Translations under genes and position numbers: made by a program
The notes under the pieces: model-generated
What the model was told of the DNA's origin: nothing
Databases searched by the model: none
Seen by the model: only the letters and a program-made list of their open reading frames with translations
In this document: positions 23,101 through 35,700 of the stretch, one piece after another
Position numbering within the stretch: the stretch's first letter is position 1
How the letters are laid out: each line of letters begins with the position of its first letter
Source: Embiotoca jacksoni
Taxonomy: Eukaryota; Chordata; Actinopteri; Embiotocidae
NCBI GenBank assembly: GCA_022577435.1
Contig: JAKOON010000012.1
Location: 5,887,412-5,951,411, forward strand
Length of the DNA stretch: 64,000 nt
Direction: 5' to 3'

Positions 23101-26100
23101 AACAAACTAATCACCAGATGTTGTTGTTGTTCTACTTTTACAATCTGTTGTCAGTTTGAAGATGGAAAGTTGATGCTGCCACATACTGAACAGACAAACT
23201 GTACCACAATAACAATGACACATGCATGAATGTCATAACAAAGGGGCATTCCACAAAATGTACACATGAAAATCAGGTTACTTGTCACAGGGAGTGATAC
23301 TCTGAACAGTTGAATCATTTCTGAGAAAGTAACCACAATCAGATCCAATTTGAGACTTTTTGACACATACAAAAACAAAAGTTTGAAAGATGTAGGTATT
23401 TATCAGGCAAGGACGGTCTAAAAAATAAAAATGCAAAGCACTTACGCTTATTTAGGCCAAGTTCTTGTACATCTTGTAAATCGAATGAGAAAAATCCAGT
23501 TTCTTTCAGCTTCTCAAATTGAAGGATTTGCGGCCTTTTTGTGTTTAAATAATTGTAAATGAGATGTTATGCATTATGGACAATCAAACAAAAAATACTT
23601 GAGCTCTGGAGGATTATGATGTTCATTTTGCACAATTATCACACCATTTAGGTCATTCTTAACTTAAAAAAAACTGAACAATTGCTGAAAATCCTCCACT
23701 ACAGCCATAAAAAGAGCTATAAGGGGAGTTTAGATTTCAATTACATATTTAAGGATGGATGAACTGGATGAACTGATTCATTTTTTTAAGCAGCTTCAAA
23801 TCACATAATTTCTTTCAAAAAGAAAGAAAGAATTTGTTTTTCTTTGATGTGAGCAAATATAATAGAATCAACATTAAAAAAAAAAGGAAAAAAAAGTATT
23901 CTGACTAACAGAGCTGAACTGTACGGACACTGAGGTAAACAATCATCAGGTACAGCTTTTAGACGAAAGAATTACCCAGTAAAGAACTGAAAGCATTGTC
24001 TTACCCCCTTACTGCATTCCTCAATCTCTGATGCATTGTCCAACAACTGCCGCATGTTTTAATGCCAGCTAACCACCCGCCCACCGCACCGTAAGTTCTA
24101 CTCATCCACCAATCACATCAAATGATTACCAGAGGGAGAGGACCAGGGGGCCACACCAGCTGTGGACATCTGTAACTGTCAATCACCTCGTTACCCTCCA
24201 CCCACCGAGACAGACTACAGACAGAGCTCTTCCCACAGCATGAGGTTGAATCCATATGCACCACATCATGCTAAAGGTCACCTCTAAGAATATCATGCTG
24301 GAGAGGCCAACATGGTTTCATTACTTTACAGAGACATTTTCTTTAACAATATATCTCCTGCTACTTTATCTTGCATTTGGTGGAGTACGCTTTGTTGCCT
24401 TCTGAGAAACTGAAGACTATAAAATAATTATTAAAATTTTTAGTTTTGGTCTCTATCCTAAGACCATCAGTTGGATCATCAGTCACATAAACATACCTGC
24501 TTTATTGTTCGCTGTATTTCTGACTTCATGCTTAGATATTTAGGAATGAGTGCTAACATCGCACAGAGAGACACAGTGCGGGAACTGAATACATTAAAAT
24601 TATCTCCTGCACTAAATGCGGCTGCTTGTGTAACTATATACTTTTGCTTCAGTACACTTATCCTACTGCAGTACCGATTAAGAGTCGTACAACATTCAAT
24701 AAACTCATAGAATGTTGTCTCGCTGTTAGTTGTATATTTCTTGTCAGTGTTTCAGGATATATTAAAAACAGCCTTAAGTGCTGACATTATCTCCGAAAAT
24801 TTAGAAAAGGAGAGGAGAGGGTTTCCTTAACCTGTAGAAAATCCTAAGATTTGTACATCCACATCGGTAGCTAAAATATGACTCATTGAGTTTGAATTCC
24901 TCAGCAGTAATGTGCTTTAATAGGGAACTTTTCTATAGCAGTGATGATATTTTCACTTAATCAGTGGATTAGATAACTTCTTCACTCTCCCCGACATCCC
25001 CGTGTTGCCTTGCAAGCCAATTCACACCAATGAGTCCGTCAGCATCAGGATTTAGAAGAATCTTTTATAATTAAAACTTTCTCCACTGTCATCTCATTAT
25101 GTGTCATATAGCTCTCGATCAGCTGTTGGACTTTAGAGGTGTGAAAAATTTGAGATTTGTAGATGCAAAATCAAGGAGTAACATGATGAAGCATAGATGA
25201 AGGAAGGAACTAACTGTCAATCAAACCTTTGGGCCAATACTAAACCACAGTTCTCTCTGGCTGGTAGCGTTACATTGGTTTGGTCTCATTGTTTATGTGT
25301 TGGATGTCACCTTTTGCCATAAAACAGGATTTCGATTTAGAATTCCTCAGTTTTATTTTGTTCAATCAGAGTATGAATCCCAGTGAACCAGAATCAGATG
25401 TAATGCACACAGCAAAAGTTATTTTGACTGTTTTAATTCTGTTTGATTGTGTGCGGAACCTTGGTCAACCTCTGTGTTTAAATGTGCTATTTTGCAGGTA
25501 TTTGGTCATGTACTGCCGCATTAAACAAATATAAAATGTTGACTTGAAAGTAAATAGATAAAAAGTCAGGGGCTTGTTTATTATAATATTTCACTCTGCA
25601 GGGGACAAAAATGTCAGGATCAGAGCAACCAATCCAACAGACGTGGAGACATTTCAGTCAAAACCACCACAAAGGTCAAAAGTTGAGATCACCAAAGTCA
25701 GCAGGATTCATCCTCTGGGGACCAGGAAGGTCTGTAAATTCAAGTGAATTTCTGTGCAATTCATTCAACTGTCTGCAGCAAAGTTGTGGACAGAAAACTG
25801 ACTGAATGATCCTCCCATGTTGTAATGCAAACTCCACATCTCATTCAGCCTTAACTATTGTGCTGGAACATGTTTCCAAACATGTCAACACTGACTTGTG
25901 CCTGCTCTGTTTCCCATTTATCTTAACAAACAACCAGTGTGGCTGCCTTGGCCCTCTTTCCAGATAAAAAAAAAAAAAGAAAAAAAAAGTGACACATGGG
26001 TGAAGATAGCAGTCTGTTGGATATCACTGTCAGCTCTGCTTTCTCTCTTTGTATTCCCGCAGACTGTAACTGTGCCTCATTCAGTATCACAGTGTCAGCA

Positions 26101-27812
26101 AGTGTACAGACTCTGTGCTCCCCTCTCCACCTCACAGGCTTTTTTTGATTGCCATTTGTTGCCTATTTCTCTCGTCTCGCTCTTCAGCTGTCACTTTGTG
26201 GTCAGAGGTCAACGGCTCGGAGCCAGGTGCCTGCTGGGACAGCTGCCACAGGATTTACACGAGGCAACGCTAACTGCAGATGTGGCCTTTTAATGCTAGC
26301 CAAGTTGCAAATGTTAGCAACGCATAGTTTATTAATGAAACTAAATATTCCTTTTTCTATCTATCCATCCACTCCACCTGCATAACCTGCTTCCTCTTAT
26401 TAAAATATATATTTGGGCTTCTGTTAAATAGCTGATAATGAAGAGAAGTAGTAAAGACAGAGGAGAGAAGACACCGACTGACATGTGACAATAATCCCTA
26501 GAGGGATTTCAAACCAAGGCTGCTGCAGTTTGATAATTGGCAGATGCTCTCTCAAACAGATGCTGCACTTCAATCATACTGACATTTCTACAAGAAACAA
26601 CTGAAGGAGGGCTCAGTCCTTTGAAATGTAACACTTAAAATAAGTCAACATTATCTTATGTTCCAAGTATTTTATTCTTTAGCCTAAAAACTCAGACTTC
26701 AAGTTTTTTTTCAGCCCCAGTCTCCTTCAAACAATATCTCTCTCTCTACACCTGTTTTGTCATAGCACCCGTCTAGCTTTTATCAAATAAAGAACAGATG
26801 TGAATTGTATGCCTGAAGAGCTAAATATTCAATATTTAAATGCACAACGGGCATGTTTCACACCAATTTCAAGCACAGTTGACTTCAAAAAACAAGATAG
26901 GTGACAGAATTTCCTCCTGTGATTATCTGCTCAGGAAAGGAGGGCTAAAAATACAGCTGGTGTGAAGCACAGAGACAAGGTAGAGAGATACCAGATGCCT
27001 TGTGGCATTAGTGGTATGTCAGGTATGTCTCTTGGTATCACTGAGATCTGGTATCACTGAGACCAGTGGACTAAAGTTAAAGTGTTCTTCATTTTGAATA
27101 AATAACATGTTTCACAATCAGTGTACTTGGCACTATCCCATCGGGCCTGTATGATTTGTCATTGCTTAAATTGTTCCTCTGCACGAGATATTAAATCCCT
27201 ACACCACTAAAATGAATTAGATGTAAGATGTGACTGATGAAATGAACTGGAGCCCTTTGATTTCCCCTACTAAATTAAATGTCTTCCACCTCACTAATCA
27301 TGGCTTACACTTTCATTCATTTCTCAACTTACAATAAACATTCTACTTGAACTGAATGAATTAGTCAATTAACAGGAAAAACATGATTAGATTCAATACT
27401 AAAATAGTTCTTTAAAATATGCAAATATTAAGCAAAAAAGCTGAAATACATTGGTTTAAGTTTGTTAGATGTAAATATTTGCATATATTATTTACTGATA
27501 GTAAACTGATAAAGTACAATAGGAAATTTAAAAATGTAAACTTGGGATCTTTCTGACAATTTAGCAACAAATTTGATAAATAAAGAAATTTATTCGTTGA
27601 TTTTGTAAAGAAATATTGTTCGTGCTTATTCCCAACCTCTGTTTCCTGAGTCACCTTTAAGCTCAAAATCTGGTGAAGATTTATGAGATATCGTGGAGTC
27701 ACAGAGCAAATGAAGAGGAGTTTACCTGAAGTAGGCCAGGGTAGCATGTGGTTGTCTGTGGGTAGACGGGGAGTCCATAAGGCTGGAGAATCACAGTGGG
27801 TGAGGAGAGCAT
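17171..27812 (-). CDS. rbfox1l: rbfox1l, Rbfox-family RNA-binding splicing regulator
   Basis: Twelve coding exons in transcript order (minus strand): 27812-27726, 23027-22791, 19714-19535, 19431-19378, 19291-19199, 19112-19043, 18933-18874, 18771-18636, 18553-18514, 18427-18360, 17379-17298, 17215-17171. They join in frame to 383 aa. The start MLSSPTVILQPYGLPVYPQ fits fish rbfox1l rather than rbfox1, 2 or 3. One RRM spans about residues 147-223, with RNP2 LHVSNI and RNP1 KGFGFVTF (186-193); the C-terminus is Ala/Tyr-rich (ALRGRGRAVYNT) and ends YNRFTPY. Rbfox proteins bind UGCAUG in introns to control alternative splicing; rbfox1l is known as a muscle-expressed fish paralogue. The 54-nt and 93-nt RRM exons keep the family sizes. 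The terminal AM-to-ASLYRGG splice gives the form without the longer alternative C-terminal exon. The 70-nt exon uses donor GTAAGA because an upstream GTGAGT would break frame. Confidence 0.95.
19715..22790 (-). other. rbfox1l: rbfox1l coding intron 2
   Basis: No exon was recognised inside. Sense-strand UGCAUG elements (plus-strand CATGCA) occur at 20353-20358 and 22420-22425, and a fish interspersed repeat at about 21612-22110. The open frames at 20376-20684, 20770-21003 and 21051-21521 are on the antisense strand and purine-rich, without domains. Confidence 0.6.
21612..22110 (+). repeat. Fish interspersed repeat, copy A
   Basis: Contains GCTAACCTGAGCATGCTAAC, GATGGCAGCACTAGATG, GTCTGTAGGATTCATCCTCG and AAGATATTTCAGTCTG in this order. 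This series is familiar from a very common percomorph repeat. Copy B lies at about 25470-25810 in the same orientation. Boundaries are approximate and the family name is not assigned. Confidence 0.6.
23028..27725 (-). other. rbfox1l: rbfox1l coding intron 1
   Basis: A 4.7-kb intron without a recognised exon. It holds the second interspersed repeat copy (about 25470-25810), a palindromic CATGCATG at 23221-23228 and several A- or T-rich runs. I see no gene here on either strand. Confidence 0.6.
25470..25810 (+). repeat. Fish interspersed repeat, copy B
   Basis: Shares GGTATTTGGTCATG, GAGATCACCAAAGTCAGCAG, GATTCATCCTCTGGGGACCA and AGTTGTGGACAGA with the common percomorph repeat. ATTCATCCTC is also in copy A. 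Boundaries are approximate. Confidence 0.6.
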
Positions 27813-28180
27813 AGCCCCAAAACCAAGCTCAAGGAGACAGGGAGCAGAGGAAAATGGGTGGAAAAGGAAAATGACAGCAGGGGAAAAGGAAGGCGCACAC
27901 AGAAGAGCAGGCAATCAAGCTGGAAAAAAAAGAAGAAAAATCCCAACAGGAGGAAATGGAAGATCCAGGAGGGCGAGGGGAAAGAAGGTTAAGACTCTGT
28001 TTCACCTCGCAGGTGAGTCAAACAAGAAAACACAAAGAAACTCAACGAAATAAACAATTCCTGGCCTGGAACAGACAGGATATAAAGCAGTGAAAGAGAA
28101 AGCAAGTGTGCTTCTGTGTTTCCATCAGTTGATCATGCAGCCTGACAGACAGAAACACATGCTCAGGGTCCCATTTCAGA

Positions 28181-28193
28181 GTTATATAAATAG
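28181..28193 (-). promoter_or_regulatory. rbfox1l: Candidate rbfox1l TATA/MEF2-like element
   Basis: On minus this reads CTATTTATATAAC, close to the MEF2 consensus CTATTTATAG and containing a TATATAA box, about 370 bp upstream of the rbfox1l start codon. Muscle expression is known for this paralogue, so the motif is plausible, but a distal promoter is equally possible. Confidence 0.3.
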
Positions 28194-28571
28194 TCTCCCA
28201 TGTCCTTCTCCCTGTTTTTACCACCATACCTCCCTCACTCTCCCACACTTTGTAGTGCAATATTTTTCACCTCTTCCTGGACATTTAGTGCAATAACACC
28301 CTTTTCAAATGGGGTCCAGTGTTACAAAAAGCTCATAACAGGCCTTCGCCTCTTTGTGTAAAGTTTTATGATTCACTGTCTAACAGCTGCGGGTCTGTTA
28401 TGATATGAAACATATTTATAATTCATTGACAAAAAAAAAAAAAAGGAGCACACATTAAGCCTGCTGTACTTCTAAAAGCTGTGCCTTCAATTCATTTCAG
28501 CTGTTGTTTTCCCGTTTGACCGACAGAGTGCAACAAACCCAACCGGTCCACTTCCGTTCAGGTGGTGAGAG

Positions 28572-28590
28572 GCATCATGGGACTTGTAGT
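28572..28590 (+). promoter_or_regulatory. rps9: ZNF143/SBF-type element upstream of rps9
   Basis: GCATCATGGGACTTGTAGT; its reverse complement ACTACAAGTCCCATGATGC matches the ZNF143/STAF-type consensus ACTACAATTCCCAGAATGC at 16 of 19 positions. It lies about 40-60 bp upstream of the inferred rps9 start, where such elements usually sit. Confidence 0.65.
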
Positions 28591-28604
28591 GTATGCGTAG
28601 GCCT

Positions 28605-28640
28605 TATAAATGAATAGGAACTTCCTTTAACTTCCTCTTT
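28605..28640 (+). promoter_or_regulatory. rps9: rps9 core promoter: TATA-like box and TOP start
   Basis: TATAAA at 28605-28610 is followed 26 bp later by the pyrimidine run CTTCCTCTTT (28631-28640), the form of a 5' TOP start in ribosomal protein genes. Non-coding exon 1 would run from about 28631 to 28665 (donor GTATGA) and join exon 2 at 29471. Confidence 0.6.
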
Positions 28641-29480
28641 ACTGCGCGAAGCCTGAGCGAGATAGGTATGAGCTGCCTGCCTCATGCTACATAACAACGC
28701 AAACTCTCTGTATTAGCACCCTTACACTCAGATGTTAATAGGAAACGACCGAAAACTTCGATGTATTTCTATTAGATATCCTACCTGTCATTTTCTCACG
28801 GATTTCTAAATGGAAAAGTAGTGAATCTTAGCTTAGCTTGTCACGTTGAACAACGTGGTGCGGTGCAGTTGCGGCCTAGTCGTATGGATGACCGTAGCAG
28901 GTTTCTTGTGAATTTTAACATCATTTCTACTCGTTAAAAACATATTTAACGAATCTTCCCTGGCAGACCAGTGTTTTAAGCTTATTAATAATCCATATGT
29001 ATTACTCGTTTCCATGAATTTCCCGACCGGTTCGCGTTAAAGTGCAGACAGCGGTGTCTGCAGGAGTCGCTAAACTTCTGCAGTCAAATATGCTTAAAAT
29101 GACTAAATCGTGTACTTGTATTATACACTGAATTTTATACAGCGTATTAATTAGAAAGAGATGACTTTGTCTGCATTAATGCTTTTTAAAGCCGCTGGGT
29201 TTACGGTTTACACTCGCAACTTAACATTTTTGTAAATATACAATTCCAGTCACACTTAAAATAAAATTTGACTGGAATTTCAAATCACTTTATTAATACA
29301 CGTTTATGTGAAATTTTATTCAGGAATAACTAGGTGGAAATGGCTCCATTGATTATTATTTTTTTTTGGTTAGGTTAGAGTTAATTTACGATATGCTTCG
29401 TTTGTGAGATGCAGAAATAATACATTTCATACTGGATGAGTAAAGCTAATGTTTGATGTTGATTTTGCAGGCACTTGTAA

Positions 29481-30885
<1,405 letters not shown>

Positions 30886-30938
30886 GAAGGATGTCGTGCA
30901 GGGAATGTTTTTATGCTCTCTGTTCTGTCAAAATTCTC

Positions 30939-30944
30939 AATAAA
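30939..30944 (+). terminator. rps9: rps9 poly(A) signal
   Basis: AATAAA 54 nt after the stop codon, followed by a GT-rich element (TGTTTGGTGTG). Short 3'UTRs are normal for ribosomal protein genes. Confidence 0.9.
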
Positions 30945-31180
30945 AATGTTTGGTGTGACCAGAGAACGGACTTGTTTCTTCCTTTTTGTTGTCCTTTAAC
31001 ATTGGCTGTAATTCATATTTACGGTTTAGTATTGTGACATAATGACATGAATAGTGGGGTTAGTTGTGCTATTACACCGAAGAAAGTCGACTTTGAAACG
31101 GTGTGGCTTTTATAAACGGGGCTCAGACTGGTACAGGCCACACCCCTGCTGTTAGAATGGCACCGTCCAACTTTACGGTG

Positions 31181-31207
31181 TGACGTCATACTTCGTCTAG
31201 GAAGTGA
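31181..31207 (+). promoter_or_regulatory. mboat7: Full CRE and ETS-like site upstream of mboat7
   Basis: TGACGTCA at 31181-31188 is a perfect palindromic CRE. AGGAAGTGA at 31199-31207 fits an ETS core. They lie just before the likely mboat7 first exon. Confidence 0.55.
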
Positions 31208-31209
31208 CT

Positions 31210-31310
31210 CAAATTAGCTCTAACGCTGAGTGGATGTGCGGTGTCCTGCAGGCTCGGTAGGGGACAGGTTTTTTTTTTTTTTACACCTGGTGATTCAACG
31301 CAATATAAAT
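31210..31310 (+). other. mboat7: Possible non-coding first exon of mboat7
   Basis: A strong donor GTAAGTG follows 31310, and the next good acceptor with the start codon is at 32761. The 5' boundary is a guess from the promoter motifs. No transcript evidence is available. Confidence 0.3.
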
Positions 31311-32109
31311 GTAAGTGTTCACGCTGGCTCGTGCTACGGTCGATCTTTTTATTTCGTTGTACAGCAGCAGCGCTATCGCTGTCCTTTTTTTGGTTTAGCT
31401 ATGTTGATGTTAGCTAACATTACCGCTAAAAGTAGCTCGTTGAAGGTAGGCGTGCAGGACTAATGTTTACTCTGAGCCATGTTCTGGTCAGCTCTAAGTA
31501 GATTTTTTTTTTTTAGTCCTGAAATGAATTAAGTTGTAGTAATTTATACCTTGAGAAGAAGCTGCTGTGTGGCACAACGGCATACAGCGGAAGTTGACTA
31601 ATTTGGGTACATTTCGCTTTACACAGAGGAAATATTGTGAAATACAGACCAGATAATCATCGATGCAAAAACAGAGGTTGAATATTAAAATGTATCTTAC
31701 CTGCGAAATAATTATTTTACATATGTATTTAAATATGGCCCCTGTAACTATGTTATTGCGTTACTATAACATTTTACTGTAGTTATTGATTCGGGAGTAG
31801 CTCATTTTAATGATTTCATACGGGACTGCAGCGATTTATTATTTTTAGTGGATGAAATCATCGCTTATTTTCTCTTGATAAATCAATTAATGGTTTACTT
31901 TATTAAAATTCACAATATAGTGAGAAATGCCCTCCCAAAATAAAATCTTTGGACTGCTTCTTTTGTCCATTCAAAAAGTCCAAACCTCACAATTATTAGA
32001 AGTAAATCAGTATTATTAAAAGGAAAAGTTGTTAGTCAGTTTAAAAAGTAATGGGGCAATGAAATGTTTGCCATTTTTCTTTGCTTGATTTGAACATTTA
32101 TCAATGTCA

Positions 32110-32145
32110 AAAATTTAATGGCAAGTATACTTGCCATTAAATTTT
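32110..32145. repeat. 36-bp perfect palindrome
   Basis: AAAATTTAATGGCAA, then GTATAC, then TTGCCATTAAATTTT: perfect two-fold symmetry with no spacer. It lies in the inferred first intron of mboat7, with no flanking terminal repeats recognised. Confidence 0.97.
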
Positions 32146-32764
32146 CTTTTACTCGATTACTTGCTTCATCTACACATTTTTCATATAGTTGGGTGGTTTT
32201 ATTTATAAATAAGCACCACATTATTTACGCTCTTTATTTAGAATATAAAAATCTCTTTATATATATATATATACAACTCTTTATAACAAAAAAATAGTTG
32301 ATAAGTTAGATATAGAAACTGAATGTATGATAAATATGTGGAACATCTTATATTTGTTTTATGGAATTAAAAACGGAGTTGATCTTTCTTCTATTAAAAC
32401 TACACCTTGACTAAACTTAAACTAGTCTGTACACATCTCTGGTTTAAGTTTACTGTTGCTAACCAATCAGTGATTTATATCACCACAAATTAGGTGCACA
32501 TAAACCCAACCCTCACTCTTTGTATGTTACCTAAAAAGTAGACATCACATGTTATCTTGCACTTTTCTTTACACGAAACATCTTAACAGGGCTATAGGAT
32601 TTAGTCAGTATACCTGTGATGTGATCTTTTATTGTGTTAGCTGTGCTTTCTGTACATGTTGTAGATTGTTCATCGTGAATTATCTGTTCGTAATGTTTCA
32701 TGCGTGAGCAGTTTTCTACATTAGCAGGTTTGGAGCTAGTCTGTGTTTCTGTGTCAGCAGAGCG

Positions 32765-35700
32765 ATGTCTCCTGAGGAGCTGGTGTATTTGGGAATTCTC
32801 GCTGCCTCCATCCCTGTTGGATTCCTCTTCCGTTACCTCAGTGAGTATTTCAGTCCAGTTCAAGTTCAGGTCACGAACACATGCTGTTTGAGTTTCAAAC
32901 TTAATCAGCAAAATAATTTTTTTATGAAGACAGGACTGCTCTTCATCTAGAGAGTCAATCTTCCTCAGAATGCTTCTGATCACACACCGAACTGTGTCAA
33001 GTGGAGCATTTCTTTAAAAGAACGAGGCCTGTTCTTCGAGGGGGATAAAGAAAATGAAAATCTGCTTTATCTGGTGTTTGGGGAGACGATGAATGACTGT
33101 AAAAGATTACTCTTTAATCTTTTCTTTTGTTCAGGGGTTTTGTGCTCTTTAACTTTATGTTAAGTGTGTTAGTATGTGTTCCAGCATCGGTCTTGTCACA
33201 TCAAATGGCTCTGCAGTTTTTCTGTCTTTTACCTGCAGTGCCGTCTCTGACTGATCATTTTAAACATCCATTATTGTTCTGAACATATGAGAGGAACGAC
33301 AGGACAACCCCTGTTTGATGTGTAAACAAACGCTGCACTCCTTATTGTAAACCATACTTTATAATGATAAGCTTGTTGTGTTTTAGTTGCAATTTACCTG
33401 GTTGTCAGTGTCATTAAGCTTAAAATCAGTTGAAAGCAGAGCCACTGTTTTGAAACAGTGTTTGTACTTTTATTAGTTGAAATTAATGGCATATACCTTC
33501 TATGACAGATTGACTTCCCTTTAAAGATTTTCACCTATCAGCTGGCAAGTCTTTAGTTTTAAAAGTGGCTGGTCCAAATAAATGACAGGCTTCCTCGGCA
33601 ATCCTGTCATCCTCTGAATTTTTATTGCAGCAGTCAGGTGTTTTTCTCACCTCATATAGCTCGCTAGTAGATGGTTGTAGGTGGCTTAACCGTGTAATTT
33701 TTCTGTCTCTTCAGGTCCGCCTGTGAAGCAGGGGGCGGCTCTTCTTGTGGGCCTCTCCATCACCATCGCCACCTGTCACATTCACACACTCCACTCTCTG
33801 GTGACAGTGATCGGAACATGGATTATTATAAAGAGCAGCTGGCGGTGAGGGTTGAATATCTATGGCTTTCAAACTTAATTCACTGTATGACACACACACA
33901 GAGGTCAGACCAATGAGTCTGCAACTCCAAAGAGATAGATTTATCTGTCAAAAATAATTGATGAATCTATAAAGTTCATATGGATGGCTTGACATCGTGT
34001 ATTTTGCCTTTTTAACACTTCAAAATGTAAAAAAATTTAACTATCACATGTGATGAGGACAATCAAGAAATCCTCATATCAAACAAACTTGACAGCAATT
34101 TGTTTTGCTGAAAACTGGCTGAAACAACTAATTCTTTATCAAACTAACTGCAGATGAATCTCCTGAGAGCTGACTAATCTTAACTTTAATGAACTGCAAA
34201 AGCTGATACGCTCTGCATACAACAGGATGTCAAGCGAACATATCAATACTGTGCAGAAATAATATGCAAACTCACTCCTATCATGTGTCTCTGTCGACAA
34301 AGATACGCCCCGGCACTGAGCCTCAGCTGGACCTTCCTCTACCTCCTATTTTTCCGACTGGTCACATGGTTTGGTCTGCCATCACCTACTCCTTTTGCCA
34401 ATGCTGTCCAGCTGCTTCTTACACTGAAGGTACAGAAACTCAGGAACACAGGAAAAAAAATCTGTGCTGCAGAGAAATCAGTGGATAAATGTACTGAATC
34501 AAGACACTGGTGCTTCAATATTCCTCCATATTTGTTGATTTTGATTTGCGTTTTTGTTTTCAACTCAGATGGTGAGTCTCGCCAACGAGGTGCACAGCTT
34601 CCACGTAGAGAAGAAAAAGGAAGTGAGCTCTTTTGCCAAGTCTCAAGTCATTGCCGTTCTGTCTCAGGAGCCCTCGCTCTACGACACTCTGACCTATAGT
34701 TACTGTTATGTCGGTATAATGACCGGTAAGTCTGTGGAAATATCTTCTCTCAATAATGTCGGTAAAAGGAAGTTCTGTCATTTAAGTGAACATTAAAAAA
34801 ATTATACCGTTTTAATGTGTGAGCTGCTCATATTCGTGTGTTGTTCTTGCTGTTGTTGCATTTTCTTTTGCATGAATTTTAACTGTTGTCTCTCTTTGTC
34901 TCACTTTCTGCTACTTGTCCAATATTGTGAGTCCATATTGTTTTTAGTAATATTTCTTGTTTTCATATAGCTCTACTCTGTTTGTTTTCTCCCTTTTCCT
35001 ATTCAACGCCCTCCCGCCTTTTGAACCACGCCTTCCTCCAATGGTCACTTTCGTATCTTGCATCATCCCGCTTGTTTTGTCAATCACTGTCTTCTCACCG
35101 CTGCATTTATTCCTTCGTCTCATCCTTCCACCTTCCTGAAGGCCCGTTCTTTCGCTTCCAAACGTACGCTGATTGGCTGAGGCAGCCGAGCCCGCTGGCG
35201 CTGCCCGGCCGAGTGCCGTGCCTGCAGCGCTTGAAGCTGGTTCCTGTCTACGGCGCTCTTTTCCTGGCAGTCAACTCCGTCTTTCCACTAGCCTACGTTC
35301 GCACAGAGGAGTTTCTGGCTGAAAACATTCTCTTCAGGTATCGTTAAAAAACATCAATGCCCTGACGAAGTCCTTTTAGTAAATGAATAACTGTTTTATC
35401 AGTTACTGGAGTGGTAGATTTATTTTATAACATAATATCATCATTGCAGAATTTTATTTATCTGTATCAGAATTGTAATTTAAGATAGTAAAACTGAGTA
35501 ACTGCATACAATACAATCCATTAAAAGTTAAGAGAAGAGTTAAAGCAGATAATATACAAGAGTGATCTTTGTCTAGCAAATAGGCAGAAGTTTAACATTT
35601 CAATAGATTTTAGAGGAATAATCACATTTTCTTTTCTCAGGCTGTGGAATAAACAAAAAAGAATGCTGCTTTAAAAGTTTTAAAGCTACAGTAAATACTA

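Noticed and set aside
32552..32983. 143-codon minus-strand frame over mboat7 exon 2
   Set aside because: It overlaps the mboat7 start exon antisense and shows no recognisable domain.
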